DNA of 64,000 nucleotides from Bacillus salipaludis (GCF_004358205.1 NZ_SMYO01000003.1:434001-498000); one strand, 5' to 3'; counted from the first letter of the stretch, positions 41,355 through 49,986 are shown. The notes: generated from the letters alone by a model not told the origin. Numbers and translations: made by a program.

Positions 41355-42815
41355 TTAAACGGTAAGTGATGTTTTTGGATTAAGATTCGCTGCTTTTCGT
41401 ACCAAATCACGCATTGGCTCTGCATCAAAGCTACTGTAAGCAGCCATATATTGGGCAAATGGCGGACTTTGAGCAAATAACTCAAATGTCACCTTATGGC
41501 CTGCGTAAGAAGAATTGAGCAAATCCCGAGCAAAATAAAGTAATTTCCCACGATCCTCTGCTGACCATTCTCCTACTGAATAATAACGATCGATATAATC
41601 AATAATTGCCGGATCCGACATTGTAGTCGTATCAGGTGTGACAGCTAGCTGTCCGCCAACTAACTCTCTCGTCAAGTGAGCCATCGCCGGGAAATTTGTT
41701 AGGGCAAAAATTCTTCCAGTATAGAGTAAGGATTGATTAGGCATCATTAAACCGCCAGGGCTGCGTTCTGCATTTGCTACGGCAGCGGTTAAATGTGCAT
41801 TAATTCCTTCACGATACGTAATTAATTGAGCGATTTTTTCCTTTACTGCTTGAAGCTTTGTCAACCCAGTTTGTTCTACATTCAATAGAGCTGCACCTAG
41901 TAAATAATCTGCTCTCCGTAAAACCCTAAGGGTGTAATTAAAGGCTGAATAGCGATGTAAGGTGGAGCGAATGTAGGCAGCCGATTGTAAGGAACGGTGG
42001 AACAACACATTTTCCCATGGAATCAGGACATTATCAAAGATTAGTAATGTATCAATCTCTTCAAATTTGGTAGATACAGGATAATCTTCCGGATTTTTCC
42101 CTGCCCCAAGTGAAGAACGGCAGATATGTTTTAGTCCTGGTGACCCCATATCGCAGATAAATCCACAAGCAAATGGTGCCATTGCCTCCTGCCCTGCTTC
42201 CCAATCTAATATCGTTGGTTTTACGAACGCCTGGTGCGCATAAGCTGCTGCTGTTTCAAATTTAGCCCCTTTTACTACAATTCCTTTATCGTTTTCCTCC
42301 ACTACATGGAGCAGGGTTCCACCATCTTTTCCGCTGAATAACTTACTTCGGTCACCTTTTGGATCGGTATTGGCCGAAACATGGAAAAGATCCTCTCTTG
42401 CGACCCTGTCAACATGGTATTTAATATTTCTAGCATAAGCAGGATCGATTTCATTTAACTTATCTTGCGCATCATATAAGGACCACATTTCTCCAATTGT
42501 CTCATCCCCAACCCGGTAAACTACACCGCCAAGATCATCTAAGACCGTTTCGACATACGTACGAATCGCTGCCAGGTCTTCTTTCGTTTCAGGTGTTTTG
42601 TAGCCCCTGCAGATTTCCTCACCATCCGGCAATACGGTCTTTACTTTGTCAGCATATTTTTCCTCATGATTAAGATCATACATCCTGGCTTTGACATCCA
42701 CGATTGGTTTAAATGCGGGGTGATCAGCGACATTTTTGACCTTTTCCCCATCGATATAAACTTCCCTTCCGTCATTTAATGAATCCCGGTATTGCTTCCC
42801 TGTCATTAACGCCAT
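41355..42815 (-). CDS. HpaB-family FADH2-dependent monooxygenase
   Basis: 486 aa, the large component of two-component flavin monooxygenases (4-hydroxyphenylacetate 3-hydroxylase family). Recognised by GKQYRDSLNDGREVYIDGEK, AREDLFHVSANTDPKGDRSK, and FEEIDTLLIFDNVLIPWENV. Acyl-CoA-dehydrogenase-like fold that uses FADH2 from the partner reductase. No hpaDEFGHI ring-cleavage genes follow; instead come amide/ureide hydrolases and RidA, so the substrate is probably not 4-hydroxyphenylacetate but perhaps a nitrogen heterocycle. Confidence 0.87.
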   Translation of the reverse strand: MALMTGKQYRDSLNDGREVYIDGEKVKNVADHPAFKPIVDVKARMYDLNHEEKYADKVKTVLPDGEEICRGYKTPETKEDLAAIRTYVETVLDDLGGVVYRVGDETIGEMWSLYDAQDKLNEIDPAYARNIKYHVDRVAREDLFHVSANTDPKGDRSKLFSGKDGGTLLHVVEENDKGIVVKGAKFETAAAYAHQAFVKPTILDWEAGQEAMAPFACGFICDMGSPGLKHICRSSLGAGKNPEDYPVSTKFEEIDTLLIFDNVLIPWENVLFHRSLQSAAYIRSTLHRYSAFNYTLRVLRRADYLLGAALLNVEQTGLTKLQAVKEKIAQLITYREGINAHLTAAVANAERSPGGLMMPNQSLLYTGRIFALTNFPAMAHLTRELVGGQLAVTPDTTTMSDPAIIDYIDRYYSVGEWSAEDRGKLLYFARDLLNSSYAGHKVTFELFAQSPPFAQYMAAYSSFDAEPMRDLVRKAANLNPKTSLTV

Positions 42816-42859
42816 CTAAAATCCTCCTCCATATTTTCATAAATTTAATAGATTCATTA

Positions 42860-43357
42860 TTATGTTTCCAAAAATTGACCGAATTTTCCTCGAAAATAGA
42901 CGAGCGGCTCACCTTCTTCGGCATGCGCTTTCAGAACCTCCGCAAGAAATACGGAATGAGTTCCCCCTGTTACTTCTTCTACAACCATGCATTCTAGCTG
43001 CGCAAGCGTGTTAGTTAAAATGGGATTTTCTAGCTCTCCATAATTAAAGGAAACACCGTTGAATTTGTCCGTATTTGCTCTAGCAAATTTTAAGGCCAAT
43101 TCCTTTTGATTTTCGGCAAGAATATTTACAGTAAAGGATCCTTCGTCTGAAATTGCGTGACAAGTTCCTGTGCTTTTGTTGACACAAACGAGCAGCATCG
43201 GAGGTTCTAACGCTAGTGAGCTAACCGCGCTTGCCGTAATTCCAAAATCCACTCCATTATGGTTAACGGTAATAATGGACACCCCGCTGGCAAAATGACC
43301 AATGACATTTCTAAATCTCTCTTTATCTTCTAAAGGCAAAAGTTCGTTTCCCTTCAA
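42860..43357 (-). CDS. Flavin reductase partner (HpaC/RutF type)
   Basis: 165 aa flavin-reductase-like FMN-binding fold: VIGHFASGVSIITVNHNGVD, ITASAVSSLALEPPMLLVCV, GSFTVNILAENQKELALKFA and the GGTHSVFLAEVL segment. Supplies reduced flavin to the HpaB-type monooxygenase whose gene follows by 44 bp. TTG start with AAAGGAGG 8 bases away; first gene of the leftward operon. Confidence 0.87.
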   Translation of the reverse strand: MKGNELLPLEDKERFRNVIGHFASGVSIITVNHNGVDFGITASAVSSLALEPPMLLVCVNKSTGTCHAISDEGSFTVNILAENQKELALKFARANTDKFNGVSFNYGELENPILTNTLAQLECMVVEEVTGGTHSVFLAEVLKAHAEEGEPLVYFRGKFGQFLET

Positions 43358-43383
43358 TCCATTTTCCTCCTTTAATCATTTAT

Positions 43384-43394
43384 GGAAATATTCC
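43384..43394. promoter_or_regulatory. GGAA-N3-TTCC palindrome before the HpaC/HpaB operon
   Basis: GGAA-ATA-TTCC, 27 bp upstream of the flavin reductase gene. Related sites: GGAA-TAC-TTCC at 36638-36648 before the aminotransferase and a degenerate pair at 48070-48091 before the NCS1 permease. Confidence 0.45.
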
Positions 43395-43523
43395 CAATGT
43401 ATTCCCTTATCAACACTATACAAATATGAGAAATGATTGTCAATTGAATTTTCAAAAAATTCTTTTCATTTTTTTTGGATATTCTTGCGAAAATGAATAA
43501 TAGTTACGAATGGTGTGATGAAT

Positions 43524-43532
43524 TGCTATAAT
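43524..43532 (+). promoter_or_regulatory. Extended -10 promoter of the regulator gene
   Basis: TGCTATAAT: an extended -10 (TG-N-TATAAT) with a weak -35-like TTACGA 17 bp before. It places transcription start near 43540, which argues against start codons at 43515-43520 and for TTG 43581 or GTG 43569. Confidence 0.65.
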
Positions 43533-43580
43533 GTAACTACTTGGAAAATATATTTAGTTCATGAATTGGTGGTGGCTTTT

Positions 43581-44882
43581 TTGAAACCTAGAGCCGGTAT
43601 TGTGGGACCAAGTGATTTTGTCCAATTAATCTGCGACATTGCCGCTGAATACAGTGACCAAATTGAGGCAATTCCGTTTACCTATCAAAATATGGAAGAA
43701 GCAACGAATATCTTACTGCAAAATCAACATCGGACGGATTTATGGATTTTTGCAGGACCTGGCCTTTATAAGGCTGCGCAAAGAAGCGGAACGAATCAGC
43801 CGTTTTTTTTCCTGGGGTTGGATGGAGCGAGTTTAACAAAAACACTCGTTGAAATCGGTTATAAGGACGGGGCAAGTCTTGAACGGGTAAGTATTGATAT
43901 GCTGACAGAACGTGATGTGAATGAAACCTACCGTGATTTAGGAATATCAAGCAATCAGGTTTATGTTCACGAATACTTACACGACACTCCTCACGTGGAT
44001 CTTTTGGCCTTTCATCAAAAACTATTTAATAACGGAAAAGTTAACTTATGTGTAACCTGCCTATACTCAATCTATGAGACTCTCCGTTCTCAAGGCATCC
44101 CTGCCTATCGTGTGACGCCGACTAGGAGCAATATTCGCGAAACCTTAAAGAAGGCGATTCAGCAGTGGGAGATGCTGCATTTTAAACAGTCACAAATTGC
44201 TTCGCTACTGATCCAAATACAAAGAATGGAGAAAAAATCCGATTTCCACACCGTGTCCTATGATCTTCATCGCTTGAACTTGGAATTACAGTCAGCCGTA
44301 TTAAATTTTTCCGAATCCATTTCAGGATCGTTTATGTCGATTGGTGTGGGTACGTTTATGATTTTTTCAACGAGAGGTTCTTTACATGATTCACGGCAAC
44401 AAATACCTTCCCTATTGGAGGAATTAGCTTTAATAACCGATTTACCTGCGAATATCGGCATTGGCTATGGGGATTCTGCACTTGCCGCAGAGGAGAATGC
44501 CAGATTAGCCTTAAATCATGCCCAAAATTATGGTACCTTTTCGGCCTTTTTAGTAGATACAAACGGAACCATCGAAGGACCTTTAAAAGAAGGGGAAAAT
44601 ATTACATACAGCTATCGAACGGATAACAAGGAAATGAGCGATAAACTGAAAGATAGCGGAATCACCATTACTACGTTCAATAAAATTATATCTGTTCAAA
44701 AACGCTTAGGGACAAACTCGATTACTGCTGCAAATATCGCAGATTGGCTGAAGATGACACCGAGAAATGCCCGAAGGATTCTTAACGGGTTGGTCGAACA
44801 GGGAATTGCGGAAATCATCGGAGAAGAGGCACCTACCTCAAAGGGCAGACCAAGAAAAATTTATTATGTTAATAGTGAATAA
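43581..44882 (+). CDS. Transcriptional regulator with C-terminal winged helix, divergent from the HpaB operon
   Basis: About 433 aa from TTG at 43581 (GGTGG 5 bases away). The N-terminal half (KPRAGIVGPSDFVQLICDIA...) looks like a ligand-sensing domain. A central stretch (SIGVGTFMIFSTRG, ANIGIGYGDSALAAEENARL) is like a degenerate GGDEF/cyclase fold. The C-terminus is a winged helix (NSITAANIADWLKMTPRNAR, then GRPRKIYYV). I do not recognise a named family. Position between the two divergent metabolic units suggests it controls them. Confidence 0.7.
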   Translation: MKPRAGIVGPSDFVQLICDIAAEYSDQIEAIPFTYQNMEEATNILLQNQHRTDLWIFAGPGLYKAAQRSGTNQPFFFLGLDGASLTKTLVEIGYKDGASLERVSIDMLTERDVNETYRDLGISSNQVYVHEYLHDTPHVDLLAFHQKLFNNGKVNLCVTCLYSIYETLRSQGIPAYRVTPTRSNIRETLKKAIQQWEMLHFKQSQIASLLIQIQRMEKKSDFHTVSYDLHRLNLELQSAVLNFSESISGSFMSIGVGTFMIFSTRGSLHDSRQQIPSLLEELALITDLPANIGIGYGDSALAAEENARLALNHAQNYGTFSAFLVDTNGTIEGPLKEGENITYSYRTDNKEMSDKLKDSGITITTFNKIISVQKRLGTNSITAANIADWLKMTPRNARRILNGLVEQGIAEIIGEEAPTSKGRPRKIYYVNSE

Positions 44883-44886
44883 CGAA

Positions 44887-44915
44887 GGACCTTCCATTCG
44901 GAAGGTCCCTGTTTA
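44887..44915. terminator. Terminator of the regulator gene
   Basis: Stem GGACCTTCC / GGAAGGTCC with a 4-base loop. The following T-run is weak (CTGTTTATAG). Confidence 0.65.
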
Positions 44916-44920
44916 TAGTA

Positions 44921-46549
44921 TTAAACGGTGCCGGTAGTCGAAGATTTCATCTCTTTGCTGACTACTCTCCCATCGACCATCGTCATTTTAACTTTTGTCT
45001 CCAATAATTCTCCAATTGGTTTTTCAAAAATATTACGATCGAGTATGGTTAGATCAGCAAGCTTTCCCACTTCTAATGTCCCAAGTTCATGCTCTCTGAA
45101 ACTACCGTAGGCCGGTCCAATTGTATAAGCTTTCAATGCTTCCGATAAGGAGATACAATCGTTAGAATTCCATACAGTCACACCGCTACAATCCATTCTA
45201 GTCACCGCTGAAAAGATTTGCGTTAAAGGATTAAGGGAACGAGCAATCGGTGTATCCGTTCCAAAAGCAATTTGTGCTCCTGACTCTTGGAAGGTTTGAA
45301 TCGGGTAAACATATTCTAATCGTTGTTTACCAACAAGCTTTTCGTATACCCCCCTTTCCACAATCGCAATTAGATCCGGCTGAAAGGAAGCGATCACACC
45401 TAGTTCTTTAAAGCGAGGAATGTCATTTGGGTCGATAATATCGATATGTTCAATTGTATGCCGCGCATCCCGTTTCCCATTTATTTTTTGTGCCTCTTCA
45501 AATGCATCAAGCGCAAGCCTGACAGCTCCATCCCCGACTGCATGAAAACGAACTCGATGCCCCTGCCGATCCGCATTCACAACCCAATTGATTACCCTTT
45601 CAGGTGGCATTGCAGGTTCACCGCAAAAACCCGGTTTATCTTCATATGGTTTTAACAGCAAAGCAGTGTACCCAGTTATTACCCCATCAAGGAATCCTTT
45701 TAAACCGGAATATTTTAATTTTCCGGAGTTTAACTCTTCACCCATTTTTTGTGCAAAGGTTATATCTTCCTTTATTTCGGGGGTCAAATGGATTCTCACT
45801 GATAAACGATCATTCAAATCCATTTCCTCTAATAGCTTATAATCCCGAAGAACTTCATCAAATGGAGCAAACATATCATTTACGGACGTAATCCCATATT
45901 TAGCCGCCTCCTCCATAAACCTTTCTAGAATCCGGGATTTTTTTTCTTTTGAAAAATTTAATGCCTTTTCGGAGGCGGTAGTCACAGCATTTTCATATAA
46001 AATTCCTGTTAATTTACCATTTACTTTTTCATAGGAGCCGAATTCTGGATCCGGTGTAAACTCATTAATTTGTAATACCTCAAGTGCCTTGCTGTTGAGC
46101 CAGGCAAAATGTCCCTCCGCATGTAATAAAAACACAGGGCGGTCCAGGATCACTTGATCAAGTGAGTGTCGAGTCGGCATTTGCTGTGGACCCCAATAAC
46201 TTGAATCCCACTGCATCCCAATAATCCATTCTTCATCAGGATTCTCCTGAGCAAATTCAAATACTTTTTTAGCTGCTTCCTCCTCAGAACGAGCTGAAGC
46301 GAGGTCGACACTAACCAATTGGAGCCCGGCCATCATTAAATGAAGATGAAAATCATGAAAACCGGGCATGACCAATTCATCTTCAAATTGATAGATTTCT
46401 GTATTTTCATTTATAAGTGGCAGCATTTCATTCATTGAGCCCATACCGATAATTTTATTATCCCTGATTGCAATGGATGCTGGTTCCGGCTTATCTGCCA
46501 AGCCTGTAAATATAGAGTTGCTTGATATAATTATATCTGCGTGTATCAT
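44921..46549 (-). CDS. Amidohydrolase-superfamily enzyme (YtcJ-like)
   Basis: 542 aa. Metal-ligand motifs: HDFHLHLM (HxH near residue 66), HAVGDGAVRLALDAFEEA, HTIEHIDII and FGTDTPIARSLNPL (late Asp). The flanking beta-sandwich ends with KLADLTILDRNIF. YtcJ-like members hydrolyse N-acyl or cyclic amide substrates, often with broad specificity. Operon with the NCS1 permease (33 bp apart), convergent with the regulator. Confidence 0.83.
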   Translation of the reverse strand: MIHADIIISSNSIFTGLADKPEPASIAIRDNKIIGMGSMNEMLPLINENTEIYQFEDELVMPGFHDFHLHLMMAGLQLVSVDLASARSEEEAAKKVFEFAQENPDEEWIIGMQWDSSYWGPQQMPTRHSLDQVILDRPVFLLHAEGHFAWLNSKALEVLQINEFTPDPEFGSYEKVNGKLTGILYENAVTTASEKALNFSKEKKSRILERFMEEAAKYGITSVNDMFAPFDEVLRDYKLLEEMDLNDRLSVRIHLTPEIKEDITFAQKMGEELNSGKLKYSGLKGFLDGVITGYTALLLKPYEDKPGFCGEPAMPPERVINWVVNADRQGHRVRFHAVGDGAVRLALDAFEEAQKINGKRDARHTIEHIDIIDPNDIPRFKELGVIASFQPDLIAIVERGVYEKLVGKQRLEYVYPIQTFQESGAQIAFGTDTPIARSLNPLTQIFSAVTRMDCSGVTVWNSNDCISLSEALKAYTIGPAYGSFREHELGTLEVGKLADLTILDRNIFEKPIGELLETKVKMTMVDGRVVSKEMKSSTTGTV

Positions 46550-46582
46550 TTGTCCATTAACTCCTTTATAAAATAGGCTTTT

Positions 46583-47974
46583 TTAAATGCGGGTTGTCAA
46601 TTGTTCATTTACATCAAGCTCGTTCGAAATAGACTTTGATTTTAATTTTTTCATAGGATAATAATACAAAAGGACCGGTACAATTAGCCCGACAATCCAA
46701 GCCAGGTCGGTTCCACCTAAATTATCAACAAGCGGGCCAACATAAAAAGAGCTGTTGATAAATGGAATTTCCAACAGGATCGCAATAATATAAGCTCCAA
46801 GGGCAATCCAGTTAATTTTTCCATATTGGCCATTTAAATCAAAGAGGGCTGTAACATTATAATGGCCTTTCTTCAAAAAATAATAATCAATTAAATTAAT
46901 GGCCGTCCATGGGAACATAAAGTAGGAAAGGAAAAGAATTAAGTTTGTGAAATTATTTAGAAAGTCCCCATTTCCCCAAATGGCAAGCCCGCCGCATAAA
47001 ATTAAGCAGCTTAGCATCAGCCAAAATCTTGTTTGAATGGTACCCTTTAATTTTGTGAAGGTTTCTATGATGGTGGTAATGGACATAAATGCTCCATATA
47101 GATTTAGTCCATTGATAGCGGCAAGTCCCATAATGATAATCGCATAAATAATCGGAACAAAAATAGGGCCTAAAAGATGGGAAACTTCTTTCCCGGGATT
47201 ATCTAAAAATTTTGGTATCGCAGTAGCTAATACAGCCCCCAAAACCATCATCCAAACCGTACCAATTACAGTTCCGGTATAAGTATAGAAAAATGTTTTT
47301 GATGAAGGTGTTTTAGAAGGAAGATATCTGGAATAATCCGCAACATAGGGCGCGTATAACAATTGCCACGCAGCAAAAACACTCACACCTAATAAAAATG
47401 GTGCGAGCTTAAATTCACTTGGTGACCAACTTCCAGCCGGAAGGTCTAGACCGAAGGCTGCAATCGTTACAAAGAAAAATACGGCTGTGAAGGCAATGGT
47501 CAAATACTTAACAATTATGTGAATTAAATCATATCCATAAAGGGCGATCATAAACCCTGTAATACAAATAAGGGCAATTCCGATATTAATTGGAATGGAA
47601 GAAGCACTTGAAAGCGCCTGTGCACTGACAACAGCATTACTTGCAAAAAATCCAATATACATGATTACTACAATTAAAAGCGGGATGATTGCCCCGATGA
47701 TACCAAATTGGGCCCTGCTCTGGATCATTTGCGGGATTCCAAGATTGGGTCCCTGAACGGAGTGTGTGGCCATAAAGATAGCCCCGATAAGGTTTCCTAA
47801 TAGAATGGAAACCACTGCCCAAAAGAGATTTAGTCCAAATACAATTGCAAGAGCCCCGGTGACAATCGTGAGAATATGCATATTCGCACTAAACCAGATC
47901 GAAAATAGATTTCGGACACTTCCATGCCTTTCCTCTTCAGGAATAAAGTCAATGAAATGGTTTTCAATTTTCAA
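46583..47974 (-). CDS. NCS1-family permease (cytosine/purine/hydantoin type)
   Basis: 463 aa, about 12 membrane segments. NCS1 features: LFSIWFSANMHILTIVTGAL near the start, GPNLGIPQMIQSRAQFG, and YVADYSRYLPSK in the middle. Family members import nucleobases, hydantoins or related rings with Na+ or H+. TTG start, GGGG 10 bases away. First gene of a two-gene unit with the amidohydrolase, so its cargo is probably the ring compound degraded by this cluster. Confidence 0.87.
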   Translation of the reverse strand: MKIENHFIDFIPEEERHGSVRNLFSIWFSANMHILTIVTGALAIVFGLNLFWAVVSILLGNLIGAIFMATHSVQGPNLGIPQMIQSRAQFGIIGAIIPLLIVVIMYIGFFASNAVVSAQALSSASSIPINIGIALICITGFMIALYGYDLIHIIVKYLTIAFTAVFFFVTIAAFGLDLPAGSWSPSEFKLAPFLLGVSVFAAWQLLYAPYVADYSRYLPSKTPSSKTFFYTYTGTVIGTVWMMVLGAVLATAIPKFLDNPGKEVSHLLGPIFVPIIYAIIIMGLAAINGLNLYGAFMSITTIIETFTKLKGTIQTRFWLMLSCLILCGGLAIWGNGDFLNNFTNLILFLSYFMFPWTAINLIDYYFLKKGHYNVTALFDLNGQYGKINWIALGAYIIAILLEIPFINSSFYVGPLVDNLGGTDLAWIVGLIVPVLLYYYPMKKLKSKSISNELDVNEQLTTRI

Positions 47975-48069
47975 GTAATATCAGCCCCTTATTATTGAAT
48001 GAATCCAACGAAATGAGGTAAATTTACTGGTGGGTCCTTTCTACATCCAATCCCCTCCCTTTTATTTAT

Positions 48070-48091
48070 GGAATACTTATGGATATTTTCC
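48070..48091. promoter_or_regulatory. Two adjacent degenerate GGAA-N3-TTCC sites before the NCS1 gene
   Basis: GGAA-TAC-TTAT followed directly by GGAT-ATT-TTCC. Compare the perfect copies at 43384 and 36638. The rest of the 47975-48184 gap is AT-rich without other visible features. Confidence 0.35.
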
Positions 48092-48184
48092 TATTTTAAT
48101 CATATCGATAGTGAAAACCTTCGTCAATAATATTTTTAAATTTTACAAATTTTCTATAAATTTATCTACTATTTGTTATTGTAA

Positions 48185-48220
48185 TAAAAAAACAAGATGC
48201 CCCCAATAGGTCATCCTGTT
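48185..48220 (-). terminator. Terminator of the amino-acid permease gene
   Basis: AACAGGATG / CATCTTGTT stem (minus strand, one G-U) followed by seven T. Confidence 0.85.
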
Positions 48221-48233
48221 TTGAAATCTATTA

Positions 48234-49655
48234 TTAAGCTGCTTTTGTTTCCTTTACTTTTTCCATCACATTCCGTTCCTTCATCACAAACGGATATAAA
48301 ACCAAACCCACTACAAATAATCCAATTCCTAAAAAGAATGTTTTCATGTCAGCTGTTCCGGTTTTGATTACCCAGAGTGAATAAACCAAGGCTAAAACAG
48401 TGATCACACCATCCCTCACCCTGGAACCCTTAATCGTGTCATAGGTTTCACCGGTAAGGACTAATTTTAATTGATAGAGTGCCGATACCAAATAAGGAAT
48501 CAAATAGGCTAGAGTTGCGACGACAATAACAAAATTATAGGCTTCAGAAATCGTACCGGAAATCGTTGAAAACAAAAAGATTTGCGTCATGATATTTGTT
48601 AAGGTTAATGAATTAATTGGACTACCTTTCCTATTCGTTTTCGCGAAAAACGCTGGGAATAATTGAGCTTTTGCCGCCTGATATGGGACTTCAGAACTGA
48701 CGACAATCCAGCCGACAGTTGATCCAAATAGTGAAACAAGGGCAAGCAAGGCCATGATTTTTCCGCCGCTTGAACCAACTACTTGTCCAATTGCGTCTAC
48801 TAGTGGTTTTTGTGAAGTTTTTAACGCTTCTACAGGCAGTGCTCCCATTGTTAAAAGTGTGATTCCAATATAGATTACAAGCGAAATAATTAAACCAATA
48901 ATGGTTGCCATTTTTACATCTCTCTGTGACTTTGCCCGATTCGATAACATCACCGCTGACTCAATTCCAATAAAGGCCCATAGGGTTAAAATCGCGGCAG
49001 AATTGATTTGGCTGCCAAATAAAACGGACTTTCCTGCTTTATCAATGAACTCTTTCCCATTACCAATGTTTGCAGAGTCAAAAATAAACAAAGTAATGAC
49101 GATGAATAAGGCGAACCCGATTACTTTTGCAGCAGTTGCGATAAAGTTCAATTTACCGCCGTCATTGAAGCTTTTGGATAAAATCGCTTGAATGCCCCAT
49201 AGCATAACCGTACAAACCATGAAGTTAATGAATTTACCCAATTCCAGTGAGAAAGATCCTGCAGTAAAAAGTACTTTTGAGCTTTGCATAATCGGGAAGA
49301 ATGTGGATAGGTACCCTGCGAATGTAATGATGACTGAGGCAGTTGCTGCCCAGTTTGCTGCCCAATATCCCCATGCCATGCTATACCCCGCAATGCGTCC
49401 CGCCTTCGGTGATGAGAACATCGCTTGCGCATAACTTTGCGGACCTGCTTTCAATTCTGGTTTTCTAGTAGACAAATTTCCAAAAACAAGTGCGATAAAT
49501 AATACGCCTAAACCCGTGATACCCCAAGCGGCCATTGAGCCAAAAGGGCTAGCCACTTGCGCCATATTGCTAGGAAGCATGAAAATGCCCCCGCCAACCA
49601 TATTCCCAACAACAAATGTTGTTAAAATCCATAATCCCCATTTTTTATTTTCCAT
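48234..49655 (-). CDS. APC-family basic amino-acid permease/antiporter (YvsH/ArcD-like)
   Basis: 473 aa from ATG at 49655. About 13 membrane segments. APA-family motifs: NKKWGLWILTTFVVGNMVGG at the start, SYAQAMFSSPKAGRIAGY, WAFIGIESAVMLSNRAKSQR, and VSSEVPYQAAKAQLFP. Resembles arginine/ornithine and lysine antiporters; B. subtilis YvsH is, as I recall, under a lysine riboswitch. Here the leader instead encodes a His-rich peptide (49730-49801), so histidine or a histidine/histamine-type exchange is suggested. The specificity is inference. Confidence 0.82.
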   Translation of the reverse strand: MENKKWGLWILTTFVVGNMVGGGIFMLPSNMAQVASPFGSMAAWGITGLGVLFIALVFGNLSTRKPELKAGPQSYAQAMFSSPKAGRIAGYSMAWGYWAANWAATASVIITFAGYLSTFFPIMQSSKVLFTAGSFSLELGKFINFMVCTVMLWGIQAILSKSFNDGGKLNFIATAAKVIGFALFIVITLFIFDSANIGNGKEFIDKAGKSVLFGSQINSAAILTLWAFIGIESAVMLSNRAKSQRDVKMATIIGLIISLVIYIGITLLTMGALPVEALKTSQKPLVDAIGQVVGSSGGKIMALLALVSLFGSTVGWIVVSSEVPYQAAKAQLFPAFFAKTNRKGSPINSLTLTNIMTQIFLFSTISGTISEAYNFVIVVATLAYLIPYLVSALYQLKLVLTGETYDTIKGSRVRDGVITVLALVYSLWVIKTGTADMKTFFLGIGLFVVGLVLYPFVMKERNVMEKVKETKAA

Positions 49656-49729
49656 GATGGTAATTCCTCTCTTGTAAGTTTTACTCTCAAATTTATTATG
49701 CAGTTTCATTAGTGGTCATAGAGTTAACA

Positions 49730-49801
49730 TCAACAAGAATGATGATGATAACGATGGTGGTAGTTCATCGAATGGAATTCATAGTTAATTGTTATCATCA
49801 T
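49730..49801 (-). CDS. Histidine-rich leader peptide upstream of the permease
   Basis: 23-codon ORF with a good ribosome site (GAGGTG, 7 bases before ATG). It contains six His and three Tyr codons, concentrated near the end (HHRYHHHSC then stop). It ends 74 bp before the permease start. This composition is that of an attenuation leader for histidine. No clear terminator hairpin lies between leader and gene, so control could be translational, or the hairpin may involve the leader itself. A metal-binding micropeptide is the alternative. Confidence 0.65.
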   Translation of the reverse strand: MMITINYEFHSMNYHHRYHHHSC

Positions 49802-49932
49802 ACTAAATCACCTCATCTAATTGATTACGTGAAAAATTATACTACGATATTTTAGTTTGGTAAAGTGGTAAATTAATAGTGAATTAAAGTAAAAATTTAA
49901 TGAAAGTCAGGAATTTTCCAAAAACAAAAAAT

Positions 49933-49981
49933 AATCGACATAATTCGGGCGGTGACAGGCACCGCTCGAATTATGTCGATT
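49933..49981. repeat. 49-bp palindrome (GGTGCCTGTCACC variant), terminator of the liv operon
   Basis: 24-bp arms with two mismatches around a central A: outer AATCGACATAATTCG, inner core GGTGCCTGTCACC on the minus strand. It starts 5 bp after the LivF stop codon; on the minus strand a T-rich stretch follows (ATTATTTTTTGTTTTT). Confidence 0.87.
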
Positions 49982-49986
49982 TACCT

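Noticed and set aside
41355..43357. HpaB/HpaC pair read as a 4-hydroxyphenylacetate catabolic operon
   Set aside because: No homoprotocatechuate dioxygenase, isomerase, hydratase or aldolase genes follow; the neighbours are amide/ureide enzymes and RidA.
49730..49801. His-rich leader read as an N-terminal extension of the permease
   Set aside because: It ends in TGA, 74 bp before the permease start, and has its own ribosome site.
28259..49981. Palindromic repeats considered as a CRISPR array or insertion-sequence ends
   Set aside because: Copies are kilobases apart with no regular spacers, no cas genes, no transposase between them and no visible target duplication.
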